DNA from: Cervus elaphus
Taxonomy: Eukaryota > Chordata > Mammalia > Artiodactyla > Cervidae
Length of the DNA stretch: 64,000 bases
Direction: 5' to 3'
NCBI RefSeq assembly: GCF_910594005.1
Contig: NC_057835.1
Coordinates: 51,918,001-51,982,000, forward strand
Part shown: positions 11,909 to 23,364 of the stretch, piece by piece
Layout: the number at the start of each line of letters is the position of its first letter
Position numbering within the stretch: position 1 is the first letter of the stretch
Notes under the pieces: model-generated
Told to the model about the DNA's origin: nothing
Database searches by the model: none
Seen by the model: only the letters and a program-made list of their open reading frames with translations
Position numbers and translations under genes: made by a program

Positions 11909-12547
11909 ATAAAAATATACATTTGGTCATTAGTTCCAAGTAACCTAGTCATCATTTTTGTTGGAGGCCCAGTCACATGTTTGGAAAAGCAAGAAACTAT
12001 AATTTTGTAGAACAATAGAATACAAATAATACACTGGTAACATTAATAAGGTCATAGATAAGTAATATTAACTTTTGAAGGGTTACATAGCTGGTGCTAG
12101 AAGAGGAAAAGTTGATCTTTATGGTTGAGCAGATATTTCTACCTTTGAGGAGGTCTGGTTGATGTATAATACACGTGTACGATACACACAAAGGGGAAAG
12201 GAGGAGACCCAAATGAACAGAGAAAATTTTTATGTTTACATTTTTCTCATCTTACCTTAGAATATGAATTTCATTTCATCAAATTTAGGCATGTTTGATA
12301 TTGCAGTGCTTTTTATTGGTTTATAACAGTGAAATGAATGAATTTCTGCTAATGATTCTCCACTTAGCCTCAGAAATCTTTTTTTTTCTTTTCTTTGTTT
12401 TTATTTCTTTCTGTTTTTTCTTTTTCCATTCATTATTCCCTCCTTTAAGTAGAGAGAAATTAGCAGAAAAAATATCACACTTTGGGGGGAAAAATACCTC
12501 ATCCCTATATAAATCAAACCACATCTTGCTTCCTGAATTTGTGCGCT
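11909..12547. other. Unassigned sequence
   Basis: No gene recognised. 12377-12430 is a T-rich, TC-rich tract of low complexity. Confidence 0.5.
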
Positions 12548-12648
12548 TTGAATAGGAAGTTGTGAGGGCAGGAACTCTGTCTTCTCTAATAGCTCGAATA
12601 AAGCCAAGTACCTGTCATCACTTCACAAACAAATAAATGATAATAATG
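12548..12648 (+). repeat. L2 LINE 3' end fragment
   Basis: The order gtgagggcaggaactctgtc, then a 'ccaagtacctgtca' block, then aaataaatgataat matches the L2 3' end, which usually carries a gggcagggac...cagtgcctgg...aataaat series. Short and diverged. Confidence 0.55.
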
Positions 12649-14565
12649 GTGAAAAAATGAAATATGGAAACCAAACTTTTTTACTTATTCACTCTTCATT
12701 TCCCTAATATGTGCTATAATTTTAGTTAGGCTATTTATGACTAAAACAGCAAAGCCTTCATATGGGAAAAATTGCTTTTCTGTTTTGCTTGTCCATTGCC
12801 CCCATTCATCATGCCTTCAATCCAGTGCCAAAAAGGGCTTGCATAATTTTGGCTATAAACGGCTGACTGAGAATATCAAACCCTGCTCCACCCAATACAT
12901 CACTAAAGAAAGAACTGTATTTTGCAGTATCTTATTACACTTTTAGTTTATGGGGGATTAAGGCAGTTATAAACATTAGTTTTAAATGTTGGCAAGCAAA
13001 TAGGAGAGTGAGTAACGGCAAAGGAGAAGAATAAGGAGGTAGACATACTCTTATGTTCTGGCATAACTACAACACTCATGGGAAAGCTAGTGAGTTTTCT
13101 AGCTGAGAAAATTGATATTCCTTTGAGGGCCTGAATTAGTCACATCAGCTATCTTTGTTGAGTATCTGGTCAAGTTAATTACCTCCATCTTTTGCTGAGC
13201 CCTTGCAGCTTCTGAATGAATTGCCTTTTAGTGCTTGTGTTTCATGTGATGATTCAGGCTGATTTCTCCTCTTCAAAATTTTAGGGGAATTAATCACAAA
13301 GCTCCAATTCAATTGCAGTCGTAATACCTTTTACTACTGAGAGTGCTGTCAATCTGAGTTACAAAGCCTGAGTTAGGGATCTGACCAATGTGGTGTGAGG
13401 AAATTCTAAAAAACGATCAGCTTATTTAATGACTTCAGGGAATACTGCATTTCTTGTGCTACTCTACACACAAATATCCACTCCATGACCAACCTCCAAA
13501 CCAAGATGGTTTTGAATACATCTACATAATTGAATTCATAAATTTAGTCTCTATGGTGACCTTTCTGTATTATATTTTAAAAAATTTCCCTCTTCCCTCT
13601 TATAGTATCTCAAAAGAGGAAAGAGTAATTGTTATGTGCAGCTGAACTTTCTATTCTATTTTAATGTATTTTCCTAATGTGCCGAATTGGGACCCCAGTA
13701 CCCATGTTTGTGCTAAGTGATCCTGCCTCTCTCCAATATCTCCTTGACTTAAAGGTGATTACCTCTTTAAAAAATCAGAATATTACTCTCACAACTTTCA
13801 AACTTTAAATATTAGAATGTCACCCTAATAGCAAAGCTAAGAGATATAGAGTGTACAGACTGTTACATTTCCAACCATGCAGAAGAAGCTGATCTGTGAA
13901 AAATAAGGCAGAAAGAAGAGATTAAAGATGAAGAGTGTAGTTTTAGAAGTTCCAATTAGCCACACCACCCAACCAGTGGAACAGCTGTGTGAATTTCCAT
14001 AGTCCTACCAATATATTTCCCTCATTCCTGAACTGCTTTACCCTAGGTTTCTGTGGTTTGCAATCTAGTCTTGACTAATGTAACTTACTTGACTTTAAGT
14101 GACAAATATATATTTTCTACTTACCTGAAGTATATAATGTTTCTCAAAGTCTGTTCTTATTTTTTCTTAAATAGAATCCCCTTTCAAAAGAATCTACCTT
14201 GCTAGAATTTATGTACCTAGATATTTCATATTCTCTGTTTGTGGAAAAGTATACATAATCAATATTTTGCTTATGCACAATCAATATTTCACCTCAGGGC
14301 AATTTATGTTAGCTCTTGGTTAGCAGAAAAATGAGACCTGGCAATATGCACTCTACTACTTCATAAAAACCTCAAGGAGATTTCTTAATATCATGAATAT
14401 AAAATGATGCAATAATATATTTAAAATACTGAGAAAAGATAAAATATGTAATAAATTCTCAGTCTGATGCTCTGATTTTGTATGCCAGCTTTGTACCTAT
14501 CATGTTTATGCTTTGAGAAAGTCACTTAACTCCAGTACTGAATAAACTTCCTCCTTTGTGGAAGA
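12649..14565. other. Unassigned sequence
   Basis: No gene recognised. A stretch around 14500-14565 (gagaaagtcacttaactcc) resembles the antisense MIR core but is too short to call firmly. Confidence 0.5.
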
Positions 14566-14650
14566 AATATACATATATATACACACATACATATAATTTA
14601 AACATATGTATTCTACATGAGAAATAATTGTTTATATATATAATATACAT
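14566..14650. repeat. AT/CA-rich simple repeat
   Basis: Alternating tata, taca and caca steps with several short palindromes, all low complexity. Confidence 0.8.
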
Positions 14651-15125
14651 AATTCAATTTGTATTTTGTATAAGAATATTTGTAAAGAAGGTACCACTTT
14701 TATTGAGGAGATGTTATGATAAAATTATTTCAATTCAAGTACAAATGTTTGAGAATGAGTCATCTTGCATGGAGGTCTCAGAGAGAATGTATTCTTTTAG
14801 GTATAGGGGAGAAGAGGAATGCTTTGGTCCTGGAAATAGAGAAGAAGGGAGCTGAGGAGGGAAAAAAATATGGATGATAACACCTATGATAGCCTGGAAC
14901 AAAAGAAATATAAAGAAATAAATTGTTCAAAGGTAGTTTTGGATGCAAAAGTGTCCAAATTTAACATCCTGAAAAATACCACAGAATAATGAGTGTGATA
15001 ACAAAAGGATGAAATATAAATGGCATGAAATCATCTAGTTCCCCCACTCTTACTTCTGACCTAGGTAGAGATAAACAAAATCCAAATGAGGATACTTTTT
15101 CTTTGTCATAAATGAGTTATAATTG
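14651..15125. other. Unassigned sequence
   Basis: No gene or repeat recognised. Confidence 0.5.
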
Positions 15126-15139
15126 ATGCTGTTATTAAT

Positions 15140-15265
15140 TGGAGAGGAATGGCAATCCATTCCAGTATTCTTGCCTGGGAAATCCTGTGGTCAGAGGAGT
15201 CTGGCAGGCTATAATACATGGGATCACAAAGAGTTGGCTACAACTTAGCCACTGAGCATGCACAC
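15140..15265 (+). mobile_element. Bov-tA SINE, 5'-truncated
   Basis: Contains the second half only, from ggagaggaatggcaatcc to ttagccactgagcatgca. It is bounded by a 14-bp duplication, atgctgttattaat (15126-15139) and atgctattattaat (15266-15279), with one mismatch. The truncated form is therefore an insertion in its own right. Confidence 0.93.
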
Positions 15266-15307
15266 ATGCTATTATTAATGGCTCAACTCTGCAGATCTCA
15301 TACTTTT

Positions 15308-16218
15308 CTTTTTATTGAAGTATAATCACAATATTATATGTTATAGGTGTACAGTATAATGATTCACCATGTTTAAAGGTTATACTCCATTTGGAGTTAC
15401 TGTAAAATATTGGCTATATTCCCTGTGTTGTACAATATATTCTTTTTTATTTTTTCCATTTATTTTTGTTAGTTGGAGGCTAATTACTTTACAATATTAT
15501 AGTGGTTTTTGTCATACATTGACATGAATCAGTCATGGATTTACATGTATTCCCCATCCCGATCCCCCCTCCCACCTCCCACTCTACCCTATCCCTCTGG
15601 GTCTTCCCAGTGCACCAGGCCCGAGCACTTGTCTCATGCATCCAGCCTGGGCTGGTGATCTGTTTCACCCTAGATAATATAATACATGTTTCAATGCTGT
15701 TCTCTCGAAACCAGTGAATACAAGAAAAAGAGGTAGACTCACAATGGGGAGGGGAAAGGGAGGAGGGGCAATATGGGGTAGGGGATATATATACAATATA
15801 TTCTTGTAGCTTATTTTATACCTACTAGCTTGTATCTCTTAATCCCCTACCCCATATTGCCCCTCCTCCCTTTCCCGTCCCCACTGGTAACCACTTTTTT
15901 AGTTTCTAGATCTGTGAGTCTACCTCTTTTTCTTGTATTTACTGGTTGTATTTTTTTAGATTCCACATATAAGTGATATCATACATTATTTTTCATTCTC
16001 TATCTTACTTCACTTAGCATAATACCCTCCAAGACCAACTATGTTGTTGAAAATGGCAAGATTTTATTATTTTTAATGGCTGAGTAGTATTCCATTATTC
16101 CACATCGTTTTTATCCATTCATCTATTGATGGACACCTAGGTTGCTTCCATACTTGCCAAGTGTAAATAATTCTGCTATGAACATTAGAGTGCATATAAT
16201 CTTATCAAATTGTGTTTA
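15308..16218 (-). mobile_element. L1 LINE (old), 3' segment of a 5'-inverted insertion
   Basis: Antisense L1 3' UTR and ORF2 end: tttttattgaagtataatca at the 3' terminus, then ggtaaccactttttt, gattccacatataagtgata, ggctgagtagtattccatta and catctattgatggacacc. It is interrupted by a younger L1 at 15445-15791. At about 16218 the orientation flips, and the inverted 5' part continues to 17378. A candidate 12-bp target duplication for the whole unit is tctcatactttt (15296-15307) against tctcatgatttt (17379-17390). Confidence 0.88.
15445..15791 (-). mobile_element. L1_BT-type 3' end nested in older L1
   Basis: 15445-15712 is the antisense 3' UTR of an artiodactyl L1 (tagttggaggctaattactt, catgaatcagtcatggattt, gggctggtgatctgtttcac). 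It is flanked by a perfect 14-bp duplication, tacaatatattctt (15431-15444 and 15792-15805), inside the older L1. The last ~79 bp before the right duplication, 15713-15791, are not this 3' UTR in the same orientation. They are an inverted near-copy of 15842-15956, with about 30 bp missing internally. Confidence 0.92.
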
Positions 16219-17378
16219 AATGATCTGTACTAATGAAAGAATGTGAAGACAGCACAAACAGATTGAAATATATACCACATTCTTGGGTCAGAAGAATTAA
16301 TTTTGTGTTAAAGTAACCATACTAGCCAAGGCAATCTATAGATTCAATTTAATCCCTATCAAAATACCAGTTGTGTTTTTCACAGAACTAGAGCAAGTAA
16401 TTATAAAATGTGTATGGAAATACAAAAGACAGCAAATAGCCAAAACAATCTGAGAACAGAGAAGGAACCATGCTCCCTGACTTCAGACTATACTACAAAG
16501 ATACAGTAGTCAAAACAGTATGATACTGGTTAAACAAAACAGATACGTTGATAAACAGAACAGAACAGAGAACTCAGAAATAAACCCACATGCTTAAGGT
16601 CATTTAACCCATAACAAAGGAATCAAGAATATACAATTGAGAAAAGACAGTCTATTCAATAAATGATGATGGGAAAACTGAACAGCTGCATCTAAAAAAT
16701 ATTAGAACATTCTCTAATACTACACACAAAAAATAAACTCAAAATTGGTTAAAGACCTAAATGTAAGACCAGAAACAATAAAGCTCTTAGAGAAAAGTAT
16801 AGGTAGAAGACTCTTCGACATAAATCATAGCAATATTTTTTGGATCTGCCTCCTAAAACAAAGGAAATAAAATCAAAGACAAACAAACAGGACCCAATTA
16901 AACCTAAAAGTTTTCACATAACAAATAAAATATTCTACCAAACAAACAAAACTGCAGAATAGGAGAAAATATTTTCAAGTGATATGACTGGTAAGGGGTT
17001 AATATCCACAATATATAAACAGCTTATACAATTCCACATTAAAAAACAATTCAATTAAAATTGGGCAAAAGAACTAAATAGACATTTTTCTAAAGAGGAC
17101 ATGCATATGGTCAATGGGCATAGAAACACATGCTGAATATCACTAATCATTAGGGAAATACAAATCAAAACCACAATGAGATATCACTCACACCTGTCAG
17201 AATGGCTGTCCTCAAAAAGAACACAGATAACAACTGTTAGCAAGATGTGGAGAAAAGGAAACCCTCGTATACTGCTGGTGGAATGTAACCTGGTTCAGCC
17301 ACTGTGGAAAGCAGTATGGGGTTTTCTCCATAAACTAAAAACAGAATTACCACATGACCCAGCAATTCAACCTCTAGG
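16219..17378 (+). mobile_element. L1 ORF2 segment, inverted 5' half of the same insertion
   Basis: Sense ORF2 C-terminal region, from gaagacagcacaaacagatt through ttcagactatactacaaaga and gtggagaaaaggaaaccctc to cacatgacccagcaattcaa. It ends at the L1 position that lies only about 20-30 nt upstream of where the antisense segment (15308-16218) begins. That is the arrangement expected of a twin-primed L1. Frames are broken by many stops. One decayed stretch, 17176-17535, stays open for 119 codons. Confidence 0.88.
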
Positions 17379-17390
17379 TCTCATGATTTT

Positions 17391-18004
17391 TTTATGGGTA
17401 AACTCAGAGTCATGTTTGGGCATCACAACATCAATTGGCATTATGTCTCCTCAGGACCAGGGCTCATTCTCACGGGCTAACTCATCATCAGTGGACATAC
17501 AACAACTACTAGCTCAACTATTTTATCACTGTTGAGGAAGTATTGGGAATTAAAAAAAATACTAGGTCACATTTCAAATTTTAATATATTAATACTTTCT
17601 CTGACTTAATAGGAAAATTATAACAATTTGTTTCAATGGAAGCATCAACCCTTAATCTGTTTTATACAACCCCATATTTTCACAATCTCAGACCTTTCAG
17701 AAATGTCCCATGCATATATGCTCCCTCAACTTAACTTTTTTGGGGTCATAATATTCTGAATTATAGAAATAGTCTAGGCTTGTTAAAGATAAAAAATGCA
17801 TACCACTCATCCTCAATTGCTGATCATACTGTTACTTTTTACATAAAGGTAATAAAACAAAACTAGTCCCTATCTGGATATGACACTGATAAATCATGAG
17901 ATTCTTTAATACTATAGGCTACAAAATTATTCAAATACACGTTTAACTTCTACTTCATTGTCTATGCATTGTGTTTAAGCATATAGCCCCTGGATACAGT
18001 CTAC
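17391..18004. other. Unassigned sequence
   Basis: No gene or repeat recognised. Confidence 0.5.
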
Positions 18005-18200
18005 CATAGCACAAAATATGGATTTTGTTTAAGGTACTTAAATTCTATGGGCCTTAGACTTCTCATCTGTAATTTGAGGTTAATAATAGTATCTACTATT
18101 AAGATGTTTGGAGGATTTATGAAATTATACTCCTAAAGCATGATAACAGTGCCTGATATATAGTAACCACTCTTTTAACATTGGTAATTATTTTTACAAT
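18005..18200 (-). repeat. MIR SINE (ancient)
   Basis: Antisense MIR landmarks in order: gccttagacttctcatctgt, aatttgaggttaataatagt, ggaggatttatgaaatt and acagtgcctgatatatagta. Boundaries are approximate. Confidence 0.8.
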
Positions 18201-18749
18201 GACTCTGCCAAATATATTGCTACCAATACAATTTTCCCTCAGCATCCTAGGGAAGATTTGTTCTAGGAAATACCACAGATACCCAGATTCACAGATGCCG
18301 TGTCCCATAGTGACCCTCTGTACTTCTGAGTTCTCATCCCCAGATTTGACCAATGGTGGTTGGCCAAATCTGCCCATGTGGATTCCACATATAGAAAAGG
18401 CTGAATGTACATTCATTTTAAAAAAATTCACATATAAGTGAACTCAGTTCAAACCTGTGTTCAAGGGTCAATATGTATTATTTTATTGTATTATGTTTCT
18501 GAGTATGAACATACTTAGTATAAATGAAACATTTTAATTATACTGACTTTGAATACTATTGTATCTTTTAAAATCTATTATTTAAAAGTTTTTCAACCCA
18601 TCCAGTTCAGATGGATAAAGTAATTCAACCAAGAATTAATGCATAAGTCCAATAATCCAGTTACAGAAACTGTGGCGGTATTAAAGGAAACAATGATGTT
18701 TAACAGATAATGTATGTCTCTAGTACTCCATTGTGGACTACTGGAAAAT
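18201..18749. other. Unassigned sequence
   Basis: No gene or repeat recognised. Confidence 0.5.
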
Positions 18750-18806
18750 TTTGAAGTATAGTTATTTTACAACATTGTGTTAGTTTCTGGTGTACAATAA
18801 AGTGAT

Positions 18807-18810
<4 letters not shown>

Positions 18811-18842
<32 letters not shown>
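18811..18842. repeat. (AC)n microsatellite
   Basis: About 16 AC units directly 5' of a Bov-tA SINE, inside an L1 3' end. Confidence 0.96.
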
Positions 18843-18844
<2 letters not shown>

Positions 18845-19047
18845 CTTCTCAGATGGCTCAGTGATAAAGAATCCACCTGACAATTCAGGAGATACAGAAG
18901 ATGCAGGTTCGATCTCTGGGTGGGGGAGACCCTTGGAGTAGGAAATGGAAACCCACTGCAGTATTCTTACCTGGAAAATCCCGTGGACAGAAAAGCCTGA
19001 TGGGCTGCAGTCCATGGGATCACAAAGAGGCGGACATGACTGAGCGC
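18843..19047 (+). mobile_element. Bov-tA SINE
   Basis: The tRNA head ggcttctcagatggctcagt is followed by the standard body through gtccatgggatcacaaagag and gacatgactgagcgca. It inserted into an L1 3' end, which fixes their relative ages. Confidence 0.95.
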
Positions 19048-19156
19048 ACACCATATATCTATTTTGTCATGTTCTTTTCACTATAGATTGTTATGAGATT
19101 TGACTATAGTTCCCTGTGTTATATAACAGAACCTTGTTATTTATTTTATACACAGT

Positions 19157-19758
19157 TTCCCAGTCATTCTCCCTCATGTACCCAATTGTCATCTCAAATC
19201 TTTTCTTTCCACCAAACTGACTTGCAAATTGAGCTCTGTGTCGCTGCCCCTGTACTGTTAGGGTTTAAAGCATGGATCCATATTTGGTTCCTCCCTCACA
19301 TACCTATAAAATCGCCATGATTCCTTCCGTTGCTTTTCCACCCTCCCCTTCCTTTTATTACAACACTATTCTTCCCTCAGCCCAAGTGCTCATCACACCA
19401 TAGATTTTAGTAACCCCTTTTGGATTCAGCCTCTCTCCTCCCAAAGGCAAAACCATAAACAGCTTACATTTTAATCCCCCTACACAGTGTTCACGTGCCT
19501 CACCACCAGGTAAAAATCTGTAGTTGCTTCCTGCTACCAAAAATTAAATTTTCAACTGTCCTTTCAAGGCCATCAACATCTGTCATAGACTTACTTTGAT
19601 TTCATTCTCTAATACATTCACTTATTCCTGTGTGAATTCACTCATTTATTTATTTACAAACAATGTGAACTTTTATATCATGTCACAGAAGGTCATTTGT
19701 ACCAAGCAACTATCTTACCCATACTGCATATCAACTGTCTTGAAAGATGCCTTACATA
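19157..19758. other. Unassigned sequence
   Basis: No gene recognised. The composition (tctgtcatagacttac, ccctttcaaggccatcaa) faintly recalls L2, but I would not call it. Confidence 0.4.
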
Positions 19759-20337
19759 TCTGTTAGTCGGCTCAAACTGCCATAACAAAATACCACAGGC
19801 TAGGTAGCCTAAACAACAGAAGTTTGTTTTCCCACGGTTCTCAAAGCCTAACATCAAAGTACCAGAAGGACGGGTGCCTGGTGAAGCCTCTCTTCCTGGC
19901 ATGCAGACAGCCGTCTTCACACTGGCCTTTCCTCCCGGCGCGGTCAGAGGCCATGCGAGAGCTCTAGGATCGTCCTCTTTTCATGAGGGCATCCATGCCA
20001 CTGTCATTGTTGTGTGTGCGCTCTGTTCTGTCCGACTCTTTTGCAGCTCCATGGACTGTATCCCACCAGGCTCCTCTAATCATGGAATTTTCCAAGCAAG
20101 AATACTGAAGCAGTTTGCCCTCCCCTTCTCCAGGGGATTGTCTCTTGCACCTCCTGCATTGACAGGCGGATTATTTTACCCCGGTACTACCTGGGAAGCC
20201 CCAGAAGGATATCAGTGCTGTTGGATTAGGGCCCAACCTTGTGACTTCACTTAACCTTCTTACCTCTTCAAAAGCACTGTCTCCAACCACAGTCATACTG
20301 GAAGTTAGGATTTCTACATGTGAATTTTCGGGAGGAG
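19759..20337 (-). mobile_element. MaLR-type solo LTR (MLT1/MST-like), antisense
   Basis: Begins gttagtcggctcaaactgcc then ataacaaaataccacaggct, has gttggattagggcccaacct and ends with a gaattttcggga motif. This is the order of an antisense mammalian ERVL-MaLR LTR. No internal retroviral sequence is attached, so it is a solo LTR, and a Bov-tA SINE is nested at 20010-20202. The subfamily is uncertain. Confidence 0.75.
20010..20202 (-). mobile_element. Bov-tA SINE, antisense, diverged
   Basis: Landmarks are gtgcgctctgttctgtccga, ccatggactgtatcccacca, ccttctccaggggattgtct and tactacctgggaagcccca. It is inserted in the MaLR LTR and so is younger than it. Confidence 0.9.
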
Positions 20338-22045
20338 GGAAGCCACGTTTCAGTTCGTAGCAACCTTCTGTCTTTAATTATTTATGCCATCATGTGTTGT
20401 ATTTCCAGTTTGCCATGCCTTCATTATCCCTATTTATCTAAACCTTCATATCCATTATGGAACAGCTCTTTCTTTAAAAAAAAAACAAAACATTTTTCTG
20501 TTCAGTTTCTTTATAGTGAATTGCCCTACCTCTACATAGTTTGAGAGTTTATATTTTCTACCATGTATTTTACAGCTTGATAACTTGTAATTATTCAGAT
20601 GCATATGAAATAGAAAAGTCTCTTTCAGGCTATAACTATACCTATTACAAGTGTTATGTATTTGAACATAATACTTATCGTAAGTATAAAAATAAATAAA
20701 GTATAACATAAGCATAACTTATGAAATATATATATTTTTAGTAAGAGTAGAATCTCAGTTTTGCATACAAAAATCCTTACTATATTGATTATGTTGATTA
20801 ATTTTTAAACCTTGATTCAAAATTTTATGGAGTCATTTTAATATTGCACTCACTAACAGATTCAGAAATTTAATTATCCACAGAGATGAACACTATTACT
20901 TTTTGTTTTAAATGTAAAATCTATTTAAAACTGGATTTTTGGAAAATTAGCAGGCATTATAAAAGTCATTTATACACATGTTTGATACAGTAAACAAGTC
21001 AATGTACTATGGTATAATTCTAAACATAGAAAATTATTACAACATATGGATAAGATGGACTGTCCTAAGATGTTATTTAAAGTTACATTTAAAGTAACTT
21101 TAAATGTTATTTAAAGTTACTTTAACAACTACATTGTCTTCCTATATCTTCCTACCTTAGGGGACTTCCTACCACAGTCCAGTACTCCTATTTCTCTTGT
21201 TAAAAGGGAAATCGAGCTAAATTTACTTCACAACCAAAGGTTAGTTACAGTGTTTTATTGTTTCCAGGATTATTTGCCTCCCCCCCCCCAAAAAAAAAAG
21301 ACTTTAGGAGTGGTATGATAGTTTTCAGAAAGGCTAAAATGCAATGGTAGCATTTCAGATATTAGCATGCATGAAGAGAGAAATATTTTGCAGTTGGACT
21401 CATTATCTTATTTCTTCTTCTTAAATTGTACTTTAGAGGCAGCCACACATCCATTCATTTCAAAGATACCTATTAACAACAATAAAAAGAATTCAAGACA
21501 TATCTCATATAAAAATGCTTTTTTTTGGTCTCTGCTTTCTTTTTAATGTTCAAAAGTAATTTCTTATTGTTCTCTCCTGTTTTTATACATCTTGTAATGG
21601 AGGTATTGACTCCCCTTGTTTTAGATTATCTTTTAAAGGATATTTATGCAGCAAACAGCTTAGGATGATATAGTTTCTTATCTGATGCAACAGCCAGGGG
21701 GGCTTATGTCTTTAGAAGAAACAGGCTTCCTCTAGGGCAAAAGGGCATCATACTTCTGGCCATTAAAAAAAGCTCAGATTCCCTGAGCTCAGATTTCCTT
21801 TCCAGTAATGTCAACCACTGCACATTCATGGATCATCTGGTCCTCCAAGAACTAGGGCTTGGGGAACCAGGACAAAAATGCTGATAATCTGGCTATTGCT
21901 ATTGCTGTGAATAATAAACTTTTTTCTTCTCTGACCCAGCCAAAATCTCATTGTATTCTACCAGCACCTACTAACCTGTGACCTTCTAACTTGAGAGCTT
22001 ATAAATAGGCAAATCTGAGACTCTTCAGAAAGGTTTACACATAAA
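20338..22045. other. Unassigned AT-rich sequence
   Basis: No gene or repeat family recognised over 1.7 kb. It contains a compact inverted/direct repeat at 21072-21120. Confidence 0.5.
21072..21120. repeat. Short inverted repeat inside a direct repeat
   Basis: gttatttaaagttac occurs at 21072-21086 and again at 21106-21120. Overlapping their inner edges are two perfect 11-bp inverted arms, 21085-21095 (acatttaaagt) and 21097-21107 (actttaaatgt), separated by one base. Confidence 0.9.
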
Positions 22046-22203
22046 GTCGCCCATGGACTATACAGTCCGTGGAATTCCCCAGGCCAGAATACTGGAGTGG
22101 GTAGCCTTTCCCTTCTCCAGGGGATCTTCCCAACCCAGGGATCAAACCCAGGTCTCCCACATGGCAGGCAGATTCTTTACCAGTTGAGTCACAAGGGAAG
22201 CCC
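22046..22203 (-). mobile_element. Bov-tA SINE, antisense, 3'-shortened
   Basis: Starts at cccatggactatacagtccg and runs to the head ccagttgagtcacaagggaa. The terminal BovB tail block normally seen before ccatggact is missing. Confidence 0.92.
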
Positions 22204-22292
22204 ATGTATTGATGAAGATCATAGTTTTCTCTTTCTGAAGACTCACTTTTATGTAATAAATAACCTAGGTTTCAAGTTCCAAATATGCTATT

Positions 22293-22666
22293 TGTATTAA
22301 TCTACTAGGGCTACCATAACAAAATACCACAAACTGGGCAGCTTCAGCAACATAACTGTTTGTGACAGTTATAGAGTCTGAAAGCCTAAGTCCAAGGCTT
22401 TGGCATGAATGGTTGCTCCTGAGGCTTCTCTCTTTGACCTACAGATGGCCACCTATTTGCTGTGTTCCTCCAGGCCTTTCTTCTGGGCTGGTACATCCTT
22501 GGTGTTTCTTTTCTTATAAGGACACCAGTCATAATGTGTTCGGGTGCACCTCTATGACCTTATTCAGCCTTAATTGCTGCTCTAAGTTCCTTAACTTCAA
22601 ATGCAGCCATGTTGGGGGCTAAGATTTCAAAATGGCTTTTTGAAGGACACAATTCAGTCCACAGCA
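22293..22666 (-). mobile_element. MLT1-type solo LTR, antisense
   Basis: Starts with TG (tgtattaatctactagggct, accataacaaaataccacaa) and ends with CA (acaattcagtccacagca), as an antisense MLT1 LTR should. Internal landmarks gaggcttctctctttgacct, cagatggccacc and cttataaggacaccagtcat are in order. There is no internal retroviral sequence, so this is a solo LTR of an ancient non-coding family. Confidence 0.85.
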
Positions 22667-23364
22667 CTCTTCTCATATGTTTTAACACAGTTCTCCATAA
22701 GTCTCTCATTTCTTGCAAACAGACACCAGCTAACCTTTTATCCCATACTCTGATATGGGTGAAGTGTCTTGCTCATGGAAAGTTGGTTTATAGCACAATA
22801 TTACAAAAACAATATTTTCTACTTAGATAAATCTAAGGTAGACATATTTATTGCCATTATAAAAGATTTGGGTTTCTTAAGCTTTGGTCTCCCTCCTGTT
22901 ATGTAACCCACTCCAATCCCTGGTACCTTGTCCTTGTTACATCACCCTGTAGGAATTGAGGTTCTGGGGCTAGCAGAAGAAAATGCCAACAGTTTGAGCA
23001 CTATCATTGTTATAAGTAATTATTCTCCCTTGTCCCAAACTCAGGAGTCTCAAAACTTCTGCCAGCATCCATGAAACTGGTAGGCTAACTCATCAACTTG
23101 TAATAGGGTTGTGATAAGAGTCTGTAAACCCAGACTCTTCATGATTTTTGACACCATCTTCTATTTCCTTCATTTCTTAGAATATTTGATTTCCATTCCA
23201 TGGGAGAGTGAAGAAAGAAAATTTCTTTCAATTCTCTGGCAAATTTGTTATACCTCTACTTTAAATATAAAGCCTTCTAGGCAAAGATTTGTCTGGATTT
23301 TCCAGACAGATTTTGGCATCTTATCATCTAAAAGATATTGACACTTTGTTAATCTCATCTTACA
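22667..23364. other. Unassigned sequence
   Basis: No gene or repeat family recognised. Confidence 0.5.

Larger units (their letters stand above)
18750..19156 (-). mobile_element. L1 3' end, split by a SINE and a CA repeat
   Basis: 18750-18810 (ttgtgttagtttctggtgta) and 19048-19156 (tttgactatagttccctgtg, acagaaccttgttattta) are adjacent parts of the same antisense L1 3' UTR. A (CA)n tract and a Bov-tA SINE now separate them. Confidence 0.85.

Noticed and set aside
17176..17535. 119-codon frame as a host protein
   Set aside because: Its middle (LVQPLWKAVWGFLHKLKTEL) is the C-terminal region of L1 ORF2, so it is an L1 relic.
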